64,000 bases of DNA from Demequina rhizosphaerae (GTDB taxonomy: Bacteria > Actinomycetota > Actinomycetes > Actinomycetales > Demequinaceae), in NCBI RefSeq assembly GCF_000971255.1, contig NZ_BBMC01000004.1:1-64000 (forward strand). Reading direction: 5' to 3'. Shown piece by piece: positions 19,835-28,973 of the stretch. The translations under genes and the position numbers were made by a program. The notes beneath the pieces are model-generated. The model worked only from the letters and a program-made list of their open reading frames with translations, was not told the DNA's origin and ran no database searches. Numbering within the stretch: the first letter of the stretch is position 1; every line of letters starts with the position of its first letter.

Positions 19835-22006
19835 TCACACGCGCACCAGCTCCTTCTCGCGGGGCGCCTCGGGCGCCTCGCCCTCGACGGACAGCCGCGG
19901 CAGCCAGCCGAGCCACGACGGCACGGTCCAGTTGTGCCGGCCCAGCAGCGTCATGAGCGACGGCACGAGGATGGTGCGCACGATCGTCGCGTCGATGATG
20001 ACCGCGGCGGCGAGGCCGAAGCCCATCTGCTGGAACTCCGCGAGGTCGCCCAGCGCGAAGCCGAGGAACACCGCGACCATGATGAGCGCCGCGCCGGTGA
20101 TGAGCGAGCCGGTGCGGGACAGCCCGAACACCACCGCGTCGCGGGTGTCGCCGGTCGCGTCGTGACGCTCCTTGATGCGGCTGATGAGGAACACGTGGTA
20201 GTCCATCGACAGCCCGAAGAGCACCGCGAACAGGAACAGCGGGATCCACGGGGCGATCGCGTCGACCTGCGCGAAGCCCAGCAGGTCCGCGCCCCACCCG
20301 AGCTGGAACACCCCGACCAGCAGGCCGAACGCCGCCGCCGCGGAGATCACGTTGAGCGCGATCGCGGTGAGCGGGATGGCCAGCGACCGGAACACGACGA
20401 GCAGGAGCAGGAAGCTCGCGCCCAGCACCATCGCGATCACCAGCGGGGTGTGGTCGACGATCACCGAGGTGAAGTCGACGGCGTCGGCCTGGCCGCCGCC
20501 CACGTACGCCGCGGCGTCGGTCCCGTCGAGCGCGGCCGGCACGAGGTCGTCGCGCAGCCGGTGGAGCGCGTCCGCGGCGGCAGGGTCGGCCGCGTCGTAG
20601 ACGTCACGGGTGTCGATGAACGCGGTGCCGCCGCGCCAGTCGACGGTCGTCTCGGCGTAGGCGGGGTCGGACTCGACGGCGGCCGCGAGGTCCGCGACCG
20701 CGCCGCGCGAGCCGCCCGCGTCCTCGATCGCGATCACGGTCGAGGACTGGCCGAGGCCGTAGTCGTCGACGAGGACCTCGACGCCCTGGCGGAGCTCGTT
20801 GTCGGCCGGCAGCGACTCGAGGCCGGGGAAGGCCAGGCGGATCGACAGCATCGGCAGCGCGAGCGCCACCAGCAGCGCCAGGCCGGCGACGGCCGACACC
20901 GCGGGACGCGCGGTCACCGTGCGGGCGATCGCGGTCCACGTACGCGGCTCGCGACCGGGGTGCGCGGTGGGGACGCGGCCGCGGTTGACGCGGTGCCCGA
21001 GCAGGCGCAGCACCGCCGGCAGCAGCGTGAGAGCCGACACGATCGACATGATCGCGACGAGGATCGCGCCCGTGCCGAGCGACCGCATGATCGTCGACGG
21101 GACAACGAGCAGGCCGAGCAGCGAGATGAGCACGGTCACGCCCGAGAACAGCACCGCGCGGTTGGCGGTCGAGCCGGTGATCGCGACGGCGTCCTTGACG
21201 GTGCGCCCGTGCGCGAGCTCCTCGCGGAAGCGCTGAACCGCGACGAGGCTGTAGTCGATGCCGAGCGCGAGGCCCATCATCGTGATCATGTTGACGATGA
21301 AGAACGACAGCTCGAAGGCCTGACCGATGATCGCGGTGGCTCCCACCGCGGTCACGATCGACACCACCGCCACGAGCAGCGGCAGGCCCGCGGCGACGAG
21401 CGCGCCGAAGACCACGACGAGGATGACGAGCGCGACCGCGATGCCGATCATCTCGCCGCGCGCGAGCGTGTCCTCCGCGAGGTCGCCGAACGCGAGCTCG
21501 GTGGTGGCGTCGCCCACGTTGTACAGCGCGAAGCCGTCGACGGTCGCCGCATCGGTGGCCTCCTGGATGGCCTGGGCCACGGGCGCCGAGTCGTCGCCCG
21601 GGTCGACGGTCGCGGTGACGAGCGCCGAGCGGCCGTCCGCGGCGACCGGGGCGGGCTGCTCCGCGGTCGGGGCGGCGACCTCGAGGACGCCGGGCGCGGA
21701 CCCGAGGCCGGCGACCAGGTCGTCGATCACGGCGGTGAACTCGGCGTCGCCGAAGCGCGCGTCGGTCGCGGTGACCACGACGGTCTCGGCCACCGTCGCA
21801 TCGTCCGACCCGCGCAGGCGCTCGTCGATCGCGGCGGCGCGCTCGGAGTCCGTGGTGACGAGCAGCCGGTCGTCCTGCGTGAGGGCGTCTCCGAGCGCCC
21901 CGGCCGCGAGGACCGCCGCGACGACCGCGACGAGCCAGGCGGAGATGGTGACCCACGGCCGGGCGGCCGCGGTGCGGGCGATGCGCCCGGTGATGCCTAG
22001 GTTCAT
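19835..22006 (-). CDS. MMPL/RND-family exporter
   Basis: A 723-residue membrane transporter. One N-terminal helix, a periplasmic-type loop (about 40-170), five helices, then the arrangement repeats (helix near 375, loop 400-520, five more helices) for about 12 in total. The MMPL signatures GLALGIDYSLVAVQRFREE and FGLSMDYHVFLISRIKE are present. Family members export lipids or amphipathic compounds; the substrate here is unknown. It is divergent from a two-component system (216 bp apart), which probably controls it. Confidence 0.92.
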   Translation of the reverse strand: MNLGITGRIARTAAARPWVTISAWLVAVVAAVLAAGALGDALTQDDRLLVTTDSERAAAIDERLRGSDDATVAETVVVTATDARFGDAEFTAVIDDLVAGLGSAPGVLEVAAPTAEQPAPVAADGRSALVTATVDPGDDSAPVAQAIQEATDAATVDGFALYNVGDATTELAFGDLAEDTLARGEMIGIAVALVILVVVFGALVAAGLPLLVAVVSIVTAVGATAIIGQAFELSFFIVNMITMMGLALGIDYSLVAVQRFREELAHGRTVKDAVAITGSTANRAVLFSGVTVLISLLGLLVVPSTIMRSLGTGAILVAIMSIVSALTLLPAVLRLLGHRVNRGRVPTAHPGREPRTWTAIARTVTARPAVSAVAGLALLVALALPMLSIRLAFPGLESLPADNELRQGVEVLVDDYGLGQSSTVIAIEDAGGSRGAVADLAAAVESDPAYAETTVDWRGGTAFIDTRDVYDAADPAAADALHRLRDDLVPAALDGTDAAAYVGGGQADAVDFTSVIVDHTPLVIAMVLGASFLLLLVVFRSLAIPLTAIALNVISAAAAFGLLVGVFQLGWGADLLGFAQVDAIAPWIPLFLFAVLFGLSMDYHVFLISRIKERHDATGDTRDAVVFGLSRTGSLITGAALIMVAVFLGFALGDLAEFQQMGFGLAAAVIIDATIVRTILVPSLMTLLGRHNWTVPSWLGWLPRLSVEGEAPEAPREKELVRV

Positions 22007-22222
22007 GATTCCTCCCAGATGAGGCCGGATGCCCGGCTGATTCGACGCTAGGCAGGCGTCCCCCCTGCGCTCAGCCCGCTCAGGGACGATTCGGGCACGC
22101 CTCGAGGGGGAACGTGCGCTCGTCCCGATGGGGGAGCGCGCCGGGAGCTTCCCCCGCGCGAGGGAGGGGAACCCTCCGGGCGGGCGAGGCCGCGAGGAGG
22201 ACCGGCGCGGCACGATGGGCTC

Positions 22223-23593
22223 ATGGACCTCATCCGCGGCTACCTCGCCGCCACCTGGGAGGCACGCACCTGGAGCGCGGTGCTCTACCTCCTGCTCGGC
22301 CTGCCCGTGTCGATCGCGCTCTTCGTGTACGCCGTCACCGGGTACGCGCTCGGCATCGGCCTCGCGGTCGTGTGGGTCGGCGTGATCATCCTCGTCGCGG
22401 TGCAGGCGTCGATGCGCCCGCTCGGGTCGTGGGAGCGTGGCATGGCGAACGGCGTGCTCCATGCCGAGGTCCGTGCGCCGGCACCGCTGCGCGTCCCCCC
22501 GCACGCGGGCCGCGTCCGCCGCGCGCTCGCGCCGTTCCACGACCAGTCGTCGTGGCGCACGTTCGCGTGGATCGTCGTGCGCATCGTCCTCGGGCCGGTC
22601 GGCTTCGCGCTCGCGGTCGTCGCCGCCGTCGTCCCCGTCTCGCTGCTCGCCGCCGTCGCGTGGTCCGTTCTCCACCTCGTCGGCGTGATCGACGTCGCCG
22701 ACTACGGCACCGACCCGGCCGCGGCCGACGTGGTCGACACCGTCGCGTTCTGGGTCGCGATGGGCACGCCCCTCATCGTGCTCGTCGTGCCCATGCCCGC
22801 GTGGATCGTGCGCGGCACCGCCGAGCTCCACCGGATCCTCGCCCGCTGGGCGCTGGGGCCGTGCGACCGCGAGATCGCCGAGGCGGCCACCGCGCGCGCC
22901 GAGCTCGCCGAGGAGCAGGTCCGCATCGACCAGGAGCTGCACGACAGCATCGGCCACATGATCACCATGAACATCGTCCAGGCGGGCGCCGGCGCACACG
23001 TCTTCGACAGCGACCCCGAGTTCGCGCGGCAAGCGCTGCGCAACATCGAGGAGCGCGGGCGGGCCGCGATGGGGGAGCTCGACCGGATCATCGCGACGCT
23101 GCGCGGCGACGACCACGTCGAGCGCGCCCCGCTGCCCGGCCTCGACGACGTCCCCGCGCTCGTCGACGCCTCGCGCGACGCCGGCATCGCGGTCGACGCC
23201 GAGGTCGACACCTCGCCGGTGCCGCCCGCGATCGGGCGCGCGGCCTTCGGGATCGTCCGCGAGGCGCTCACGAACGCGGCCCGGCACGCGCCGGGCGCCC
23301 CGGTGACGGTGCGCGTCGTGCGCGAGGACGATGCGCTGGGCATCGACGTCGCCAACGGGCCGGCGCGCGCGGCCGGCGTCCGCACCTCCTCGCCCGTCGC
23401 ATCGTCCCCCCGCCCCAGCCGCGGCGTCGCCGGCATGCGCGACCGCGTCACGCTGCTCGGGGGGCGCACCGCGATCGGCCCGACGGCCGACGGCGGCTAC
23501 CGCGTGCGCGCGCTGCTTCCCCTCGCCGCGCAGGTGAGCCCCGCCGCGTCGGGCTCCGCGTGGGACGATCTCCGTGAGGAGGTGCGTGCATGA
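22223..23593 (+). CDS. Sensor histidine kinase, HisKA_3 type with membrane sensor
   Basis: A 456-residue kinase. Two pairs of transmembrane helices (about 20-55 and 115-195) form a sensor domain common in actinobacterial kinases. The HisKA_3 region IDQELHDSIGHMITMN carries the phosphoacceptor His240. The HATPase has REALTNAARHAPG and a GVAGMRDRVTLLGG motif. Two 9-mer motif copies (23326, 23399) lie within a variable linker of the ATPase domain. ATGA overlap with the regulator. Confidence 0.92.
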   Translation: MDLIRGYLAATWEARTWSAVLYLLLGLPVSIALFVYAVTGYALGIGLAVVWVGVIILVAVQASMRPLGSWERGMANGVLHAEVRAPAPLRVPPHAGRVRRALAPFHDQSSWRTFAWIVVRIVLGPVGFALAVVAAVVPVSLLAAVAWSVLHLVGVIDVADYGTDPAAADVVDTVAFWVAMGTPLIVLVVPMPAWIVRGTAELHRILARWALGPCDREIAEAATARAELAEEQVRIDQELHDSIGHMITMNIVQAGAGAHVFDSDPEFARQALRNIEERGRAAMGELDRIIATLRGDDHVERAPLPGLDDVPALVDASRDAGIAVDAEVDTSPVPPAIGRAAFGIVREALTNAARHAPGAPVTVRVVREDDALGIDVANGPARAAGVRTSSPVASSPRPSRGVAGMRDRVTLLGGRTAIGPTADGGYRVRALLPLAAQVSPAASGSAWDDLREEVRA

Positions 23594-24240
23594 GGGTGGC
23601 GATCGTCGACGACGACCCGTTGGTGCGCATGGGGCTGCGCGCGATCGTGAGCTCCGAGGACGGCTGGGACGTGGTCGGCGAGGCCGGCGACGGCGCCGCG
23701 GCGGTGGCGCTCGCGGCGCGGGAGCGGCCGGACGTCATGCTCATGGACGTGCGGATGCCCGGCGTCGACGGGCTGGCCGCGACGCGCGAGATCGTCGCGT
23801 CGGGCTCGGCGACGCGGGTGCTCGTGCTCACCACCTTCGAGGTCGACGAGTACGTGTTCGAGGCGATGCGAGCCGGGGCCTCCGGCTTCGTGCTCAAGCG
23901 CGTCCCGCCCGCCGAGCTCCTCGAGTCGATCCGCGTGGTCGCGTCGGGCGAGTCGCTGCTGTTCCCCGCTTCGACCCGCGCGGTCATCGAGCGCTTCGCG
24001 ACCCGCGGGGCCGAGCGGCTGCCCGAGCTGTCGGAGCGCGAGGAGGACGTGCTGCGGGCCCTCGCGCGCGGCCGCTCCAACGGCGAGATCGCCGCCGAGC
24101 TGTTCGTCTCGGTCGAGACGGTGAAGTCGCACGTCGCGTCGATCCTCATGAAGCTCGGCGTGCGCGACCGCACCCAGGCGGTCATCGTGGCGTACGAGAG
24201 CGGCTTCGTCCTGCCTGGTGAGACGTCCGACCGGCGCTGA
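23590..24240 (+). CDS. LuxR-family response regulator
   Basis: A 216-residue regulator paired with the overlapping kinase. The receiver has VDDDPLVRMGL, Asp53 in VMLMDVRMPGVDG, the Thr switch (VLTTFE) and FVLKRVPP. The HTH is LSEREEDVLRALARGRSNGEIAAELFVSVETVKSHVASIL. The divergent MMPL exporter is the most likely target by position. Confidence 0.93.
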   Translation: MRVAIVDDDPLVRMGLRAIVSSEDGWDVVGEAGDGAAAVALAARERPDVMLMDVRMPGVDGLAATREIVASGSATRVLVLTTFEVDEYVFEAMRAGASGFVLKRVPPAELLESIRVVASGESLLFPASTRAVIERFATRGAERLPELSEREEDVLRALARGRSNGEIAAELFVSVETVKSHVASILMKLGVRDRTQAVIVAYESGFVLPGETSDRR

Positions 24241-24242
24241 CG

Positions 24243-24268
24243 CGTCCCGGGAGCGCTCTCCCGGGACG
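24243..24268 (+). terminator. Hairpin after the second two-component system
   Basis: An 11-bp perfect stem (CGTCCCGGGAG and complement) with loop CGCT begins two bases after the regulator stop and precedes the sucC promoter. Confidence 0.75.
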
Positions 24269-24296
24269 ATGGTCCCGCCGACGCGGACGGCGTGGG

Positions 24297-24302
24297 TAGG
24301 CT
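24297..24302 (+). promoter_or_regulatory. -10 box TAGGCT of sucCD
   Basis: TAGGCT 62 bases before the sucC ATG, just behind the preceding terminator. It matches the recurring hexamer seen upstream of ldh and purN. Confidence 0.4.
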
Positions 24303-24364
24303 GAGCCCTGCACCATCGGACCCGCGCGCCGACGAGGGCGCGCACTCTCGCGTGAGGACAGTGC

Positions 24365-25534
24365 ATGGACCTGTACGAGTACCAGGCGCGCGACATGTTC
24401 GAGAAGCACGGCGTACCCGTGCTCCCCGGCATCGTCGCCGAGACCCCCGCCGAGGCACGCGCCGCGGCCGAGCAGCTGGGCGGCGTCGTCGTCGTCAAGG
24501 CTCAGGTCAAAGTAGGCGGGCGAGGCAAGGCGGGCGGCGTCAAGGTCGCCAAGACGCCCGAGGAGGCCGAGGCGCACGCCGAGGCGATCCTCGGCATGGA
24601 CATCAAGGGGCACACCGTCCACAAGGTGATGATCGCCGCCGGCGCCGCGATCGCCGAGGAGTTCTACTTCTCCGTGCTGCTGGACCGCGCCGAGCGCCGC
24701 TACCTGGCGATGTGCTCCGTCGAGGGCGGCATGGAGATCGAGCAGCTCGCCGTCGAGCGGCCCGACGCCCTCGCGAGGGTCGCCGTCGACCCGATCGTCG
24801 GCATCGACCGCGCCAAGGCCGAGGAGATCGTCGACACCGCCGGCTTCCCCGCGGAGCTGCGCGAGGCCGTCATCGACGCGATCGAGAAGCTGTGGCTCGT
24901 CTACAAGGACGAGGACGCGACGCTGGTCGAGGTCAACCCGCTGGTGCGCACCGAGGACGGCTCGATCATCGCGCTGGACGGCAAGGTCACGATCGACGAG
25001 AACGCCGCGTTCCGCCACCCGGACCACGCCGCGCTCGAGGACAAGGCCGCGGCGGACCCGCTCGAGGCCAAGGCCAAGCACATGAACCTCAACTACGTGA
25101 AGCTCGACGGCTCCGTCGGCATCATCGGCAACGGCGCGGGCCTCGTGATGTCCACGCTCGACGTCGTCGCGTACGCGGGCGAGCAGTTCGGCGGCCAGAA
25201 GCCCGCGAACTTCCTCGACATCGGCGGCGGCGCCTCGGCCGAGGTCATGGCGAACGGCCTCGACGTCATCCTCCACGACCCGCAGGTCAAGAGCGTGTTC
25301 GTCAACGTGTTCGGCGGCATCACCTCGTGCGTCGCCGTCGCGGACGGCATCGTCGGCGCGCTCGAGTCGCTGGGCGACAAGGCGACCAAGCCTCTCGTCG
25401 TGCGCCTCGACGGCAACGCCGTCGAGGACGGCCGCGCGATCCTCGCGCACGCCGCCCACCCGCTCGTGACCATCGTCGAGACCATGGACGGCGCCGCGGC
25501 CAAGGCCGCCGAGCTCGCCGCCGCGGCCGAGTAA
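24365..25534 (+). CDS. sucC: Succinyl-CoA synthetase, beta subunit
   Basis: Forms succinate plus ATP or GTP from succinyl-CoA in the TCA cycle together with sucD. The 389-residue protein has the ATP-grasp start [36 protein letters not shown], the metal and phosphate region LVEVNPLV, and the ligase domain [14 protein letters not shown]...FLDIGGGA and [12 protein letters not shown]. sucD follows ten bases later. Confidence 0.97.
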   Translation: MDLYEYQARDMFEKHGVPVLPGIVAETPAEARAAAEQLGGVVVVKAQVKVGGRGKAGGVKVAKTPEEAEAHAEAILGMDIKGHTVHKVMIAAGAAIAEEFYFSVLLDRAERRYLAMCSVEGGMEIEQLAVERPDALARVAVDPIVGIDRAKAEEIVDTAGFPAELREAVIDAIEKLWLVYKDEDATLVEVNPLVRTEDGSIIALDGKVTIDENAAFRHPDHAALEDKAAADPLEAKAKHMNLNYVKLDGSVGIIGNGAGLVMSTLDVVAYAGEQFGGQKPANFLDIGGGASAEVMANGLDVILHDPQVKSVFVNVFGGITSCVAVADGIVGALESLGDKATKPLVVRLDGNAVEDGRAILAHAAHPLVTIVETMDGAAAKAAELAAAAE

Positions 25535-25544
25535 GGAGACACCC

Positions 25545-26429
25545 ATGGCCATCTTCCTCACCGCAGAGTCCAAGGTCATCGTCCAGGGCATGACCGGGTC
25601 CGAGGGCATGAAGCACACCCAGCGCATGCTCGCGTCCGGCACCACCGTCGTGGGCGGCGTCAACCCGCGCAAGGCCGGAGCCGAGGTCGAGTTCCCCGGC
25701 GACGTCCTCGTGCCCGTCTACGGCACCGTCGCCGAGGCGATGGAGGCCACCGGCGCCGACGTGTCGGTGCTCTTCGTGCCGCCGCCGTTCACCAAGGCCG
25801 CCGTCATGGAGGCCGTCGACGCGGGCATGCCGCTCGTGGTCATCATCACCGAGGGCGTCCCGGTCGCCGACACGGCCGAGTTCTTCGCCTACGCGCAGTC
25901 GAAGGGCACGCGCCTCATCGGCCCCAACTGCCCGGGCCTCATCACCCCCGGCGCCTCGAACGTCGGCATCACCCCGGCCAACATCACGGGCCCCGGCAAG
26001 ATCGGCCTCGTGTCGAAGTCGGGCACCCTGACCTACCAGATGATGTTCGAGCTGCGCGACCTGGGCTTCTCCACGTGCGTGGGCATCGGCGGCGACCCGA
26101 TCGTCGGCACCACGCACATCGACTGCCTCGAGGCCTTCGAGAACGACCCCGACACGGCGGCGATCGTCATGATCGGCGAGATCGGCGGCGACGCCGAGGA
26201 GCGCGCCGCGGCGTACATCCAGGAGCACGTCACCAAGCCGGTCGTCGGCTACGTGGCCGGCTTCGAGGCGCCCGAGGGCAAGACCATGGGCCACGCCGGC
26301 GCCATCGTCTCCGGCTCCGTGGGCACCGCGATGGCCAAGAAGGAGGCCCTCGAGGCCGCCGGCGTCAAGGTGGGCACCACGCCCTCCGAGACCGCGCGCC
26401 TCATGCGGGAGATCCTCACCGGCTCCTGA
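25545..26429 (+). CDS. sucD: Succinyl-CoA synthetase, alpha subunit
   Basis: The 294-residue CoA-binding subunit. It has the CoA-binding region [19 protein letters not shown] and [11 protein letters not shown]. The phosphorylated His lies in [13 protein letters not shown]. Preceded by AAGGAG, it is the second gene of the sucCD operon and is followed by a strong terminator. Confidence 0.97.
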   Translation: MAIFLTAESKVIVQGMTGSEGMKHTQRMLASGTTVVGGVNPRKAGAEVEFPGDVLVPVYGTVAEAMEATGADVSVLFVPPPFTKAAVMEAVDAGMPLVVIITEGVPVADTAEFFAYAQSKGTRLIGPNCPGLITPGASNVGITPANITGPGKIGLVSKSGTLTYQMMFELRDLGFSTCVGIGGDPIVGTTHIDCLEAFENDPDTAAIVMIGEIGGDAEERAAAYIQEHVTKPVVGYVAGFEAPEGKTMGHAGAIVSGSVGTAMAKKEALEAAGVKVGTTPSETARLMREILTGS

Positions 26430-26444
26430 TCCAGGACGGACGAT

Positions 26445-26478
26445 GCGGGGCCCGGGTGCGCGAGCGCCCGGGCCCCGC
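26445..26478 (+). terminator. Terminator of sucCD
   Basis: GCGGGGCCCGGG and its complement with inner pairs give a 15-bp stem (one G-T) around a GCGA loop, followed by TTCCGTC. Confidence 0.85.
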
Positions 26479-26648
26479 TTCCGTCTCCCCGACAGCGCGC
26501 ACGGATCTCGCCGCGACACGCCGGACGACGGCCCTCGCATCGGCGCGCCACGCCGGCGGCGGGCGACCGTTTCCGTGCGGACTGTCGGCGGGAGGCGGGT
26601 GAGGCCGGGGCGTGGCGGTCCCGGGCATCGGCGCCGCTCCGGGCGACC

Positions 26649-27890
26649 ATGGATGCCATGCCCGCCGACGCCCCCCGACCCGCGCGCCTCGACCGCCTCC
26701 GCGCGGCCCTGCCCGGCTGGGCGGGCGGCCTGCTCACGGGAGGCCAGGCCGTGCTGCTGTCGTACCTCGTCGTGCTCGCCCCCGCGCTCGCGGCCGTCGC
26801 GGGCGCACCCAGCCTCGACGGCTCCGCGGCCGTCGACTGGCCGGGTGCCGCGACCGTCGCGACGAGCGTGTGGCTGCTCGGGCACGGCGTCCCCGTCGCG
26901 TTCGGCGGCGCGACCATCAGCCTCATCCCGCTCGGCATGCCCCTCGTCAGCGCCGCGATCCTCGCCGCCGTCGCGCGCCGTTTCGCGGTGAAGACCTGGG
27001 CCAGCTGGGGGATCGGCGTCGCCACGTTCGCGGGCGGCGCGGCGCTCATCGGCTGGCTCGGCAGCCCCGACGGATCGCGCGAGGCCGGCGCGCTGCGCGC
27101 CGCGCTCGTGGGTGCGCTCATCGCGGCGCCCGCCGTCGCGACCGGCATCTGGCGCGCGTACGGCGCCCGCCTGCACCTGCTCGACCGCGTGCCCTCCGAG
27201 GTGCGCGCGGGCCTGCGCCTGGGCCTCGGCACGGTCGCGCTCATCGTCGCCGCGGCCTCCGCGGTCGGCGGCGCGTGGGCGGTGCTCGGGATGGACCGCA
27301 TCGCGACGATCGCGTCGGAGCTGCGCATGGACCCGCTCGGCGCGGGCTCGCTCGCGATCGCCGAGACGCTCTACGTGCCGACCATGGTGTGCTGGATGGT
27401 CGCGTGGCTCGTGGGACCGGGCTTCGTCGTCGGCACCGGCTCGCTGTACGCCCCGGACACCCTCACCGCCGACGCGCTGCCGCAGCTGCCGCTGCTGGGC
27501 GCGCTGCCCTCGGGGTCGGGCGGATGGTGGACCTGGGCGCCGCTGGTCGTCGTGGCGCTCGCGGCGCTCGCCCGCGCGGCCCTGAGCCGCCGCATCGGCC
27601 TCGACTGGGCCGCCGCGCGCGCGGCCGGCGTCGCGATCGCGGTGGTCGCCGCGGGCCTCGCCGCGCTCACCGCCGCCTCGCGCGGGTCCGCCGGCCCCGG
27701 ACGCCTCGAGCAGATGGGCGCCGAGATCGTGCCGGTCACGCTCATCGGCACCGCGCTCGTGGTCGCCGGCTACGGCGCCGTGTGGGCGCTCGCCGCGGGC
27801 TGGCGCTGGGTGCGGGGGAGCGTCGGCCGGGACGATGCGCCGGCGCCGGCGGCGGAACCCGTCAGGGAACCAGCTGGCCGGGCACGGTGA
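26649..27890 (+). CDS. DUF6350 polytopic membrane protein
   Basis: A 413-residue protein with about ten hydrophobic helices and conserved-looking motifs GGQAVLLSYLVVLAPALAAV and VAFGGATISLIPLGMPL, placed between sucD and purN as is usual for this actinobacterial family. Function unknown. Three ATGs (26649, 26658 and neighbours) are possible starts. The last 29 bases overlap the 3' end of the convergent gene on the other strand, an unusual tail-to-tail overlap. Confidence 0.82.
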   Translation: MDAMPADAPRPARLDRLRAALPGWAGGLLTGGQAVLLSYLVVLAPALAAVAGAPSLDGSAAVDWPGAATVATSVWLLGHGVPVAFGGATISLIPLGMPLVSAAILAAVARRFAVKTWASWGIGVATFAGGAALIGWLGSPDGSREAGALRAALVGALIAAPAVATGIWRAYGARLHLLDRVPSEVRAGLRLGLGTVALIVAAASAVGGAWAVLGMDRIATIASELRMDPLGAGSLAIAETLYVPTMVCWMVAWLVGPGFVVGTGSLYAPDTLTADALPQLPLLGALPSGSGGWWTWAPLVVVALAALARAALSRRIGLDWAAARAAGVAIAVVAAGLAALTAASRGSAGPGRLEQMGAEIVPVTLIGTALVVAGYGAVWALAAGWRWVRGSVGRDDAPAPAAEPVREPAGRAR

Positions 27891-28287
27891 GGCCCCACTC
27901 CTCGAGCAGGTCGAGGTAGGACTGCTCGTACTCGTCGAGGCAGACCTGGCGCGCGGTGTTGGTGATCGCGTTGTTCTGACAGTCGACGAGCGCCTGCACC
28001 TGGTCGTGCAGGATGACGAGCCCGAAGCCGTAGAGCAGCGCGACGCCCGACGCGCCGATGCCGATCCCGAGCATGACCTTGAGCATCGGCAGCCGCGTGC
28101 CGCGCAGCATCACGAGCGCGGTGATCATGGCCGCCGCGCCCGCCGGGGCGAGCACGAGCGCGGACAGCCCCCACGTGGGCCCGAGCATCGGCACGAGCAG
28201 CATCGCGGCGAGGAGCGCGAGGCTCCACCGCACGGCTCGGCGAGCGCCGGCACCCACCTCGGGCGCGGCGTCGGGGGTGGGCGTCAT
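27862..28287 (-). CDS. Small membrane protein with Cys-containing tail
   Basis: A 141-residue protein of unknown function. Three hydrophobic helices (about 20-105) are followed by a probably extracytoplasmic tail with two Cys (VDCQNN and QVCLDEYEQSYLDLLEEWG) that may form a disulfide. The start ATG 28287 lies 50 bases from the purN start on the opposite strand, so the two promoters are divergent. Its 3' end overlaps the DUF6350 gene by 29 bases. Confidence 0.72.
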   Translation of the reverse strand: MTPTPDAAPEVGAGARRAVRWSLALLAAMLLVPMLGPTWGLSALVLAPAGAAAMITALVMLRGTRLPMLKVMLGIGIGASGVALLYGFGLVILHDQVQALVDCQNNAITNTARQVCLDEYEQSYLDLLEEWGLTVPGQLVP

Positions 28288-28324
28288 GCGGCTCCCTCGG
28301 TCGGTGTGACCCCCAGCATGCCGA

Positions 28325-28330
28325 TAGGCT
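28325..28330 (+). promoter_or_regulatory. -10 box TAGGCT of purN, leaderless
   Basis: TAGGCT ends seven bases before the GTG start of purN, leaving no room for a ribosome site. The mRNA probably begins with the GTG. Confidence 0.5.
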
Positions 28331-28337
28331 CGACGCT

Positions 28338-28973
28338 GTGACAAACGCACCCCGTCCCCGGCGTGTCGTCGTGCTCGCCTCCGGGACAGGGTCCACGATG
28401 CGCGCCGTGCTCGAGGCCGCGCGCGACGACGCGTACGGCGCCCGCGTCGTCGGTCTGGTCACCGACAAGGACGGCGCCGGCGCGCTCGAGATCGCCCGCG
28501 AGCATGGCATCCCCACCGCCGTGGTGCGCCTCGAGGACTTCGAGTCCCGCGTCCTGTGGGACGAGGCCGTCGCCCGCACGATCGCCACCTTCGACCCCGA
28601 GCTCGTGCTGCTCGCGGGCTTCATGCGGCTGCTCGGCGAGCCCTCGCTCGCGCGCTTCGGAGGCCGCATCCTCAACACGCACCCCGCCCTGCTGCCCGCC
28701 TATCCCGGCGCGCACGGGGTGAGGGACGCCCTCGCCGGGGGAGCGAAGGTGACGGGCTGCACCGTCATCGTCGTCGACCACGGCGTGGACACCGGGCCCA
28801 TCGTCGCGCAGGCGGCGGTCGAGGTCCACGACGACGACACCGAGGCCACCCTCCACGAGCGCATCAAGGAGGTCGAGCGCGGGCTCGTCGTCCGCACGCT
28901 CGGCCGCATGGCGCGCGAGGGCTGGACCGTGACAGGGCGCTCCGTCCGCATCGGAGCCCAGGAGGAACAATGA
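28338..28973 (+). CDS. purN: Phosphoribosylglycinamide formyltransferase
   Basis: Transfers formyl from 10-formyl-THF to GAR in purine synthesis. The 211-residue protein has [16 protein letters not shown] (phosphate binding), the catalytic Asn-His in [26 protein letters not shown] and the Asp in [16 protein letters not shown]. The GTG start follows a -10 box directly. Stop overlaps the purH ATG (ATGA). Confidence 0.96.
   Translation: MTNAPRPRRVVVLASGTGSTMRAVLEAARDDAYGARVVGLVTDKDGAGALEIAREHGIPTAVVRLEDFESRVLWDEAVARTIATFDPELVLLAGFMRLLGEPSLARFGGRILNTHPALLPAYPGAHGVRDALAGGAKVTGCTVIVVDHGVDTGPIVAQAAVEVHDDDTEATLHERIKEVERGLVVRTLGRMAREGWTVTGRSVRIGAQEEQ

Noticed and set aside
19514..22000. Plus-strand frame of 828 codons opposite the MMPL gene
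   Set aside because: It is Arg/Asp/Ala-rich low complexity typical of an antisense frame in high-GC DNA; the minus strand has a clear MMPL protein.
26612..27919. Second long plus frame over DUF6350
   Set aside because: Arg-rich shifted reading of the same region; the accepted frame has clear alternating membrane helices.
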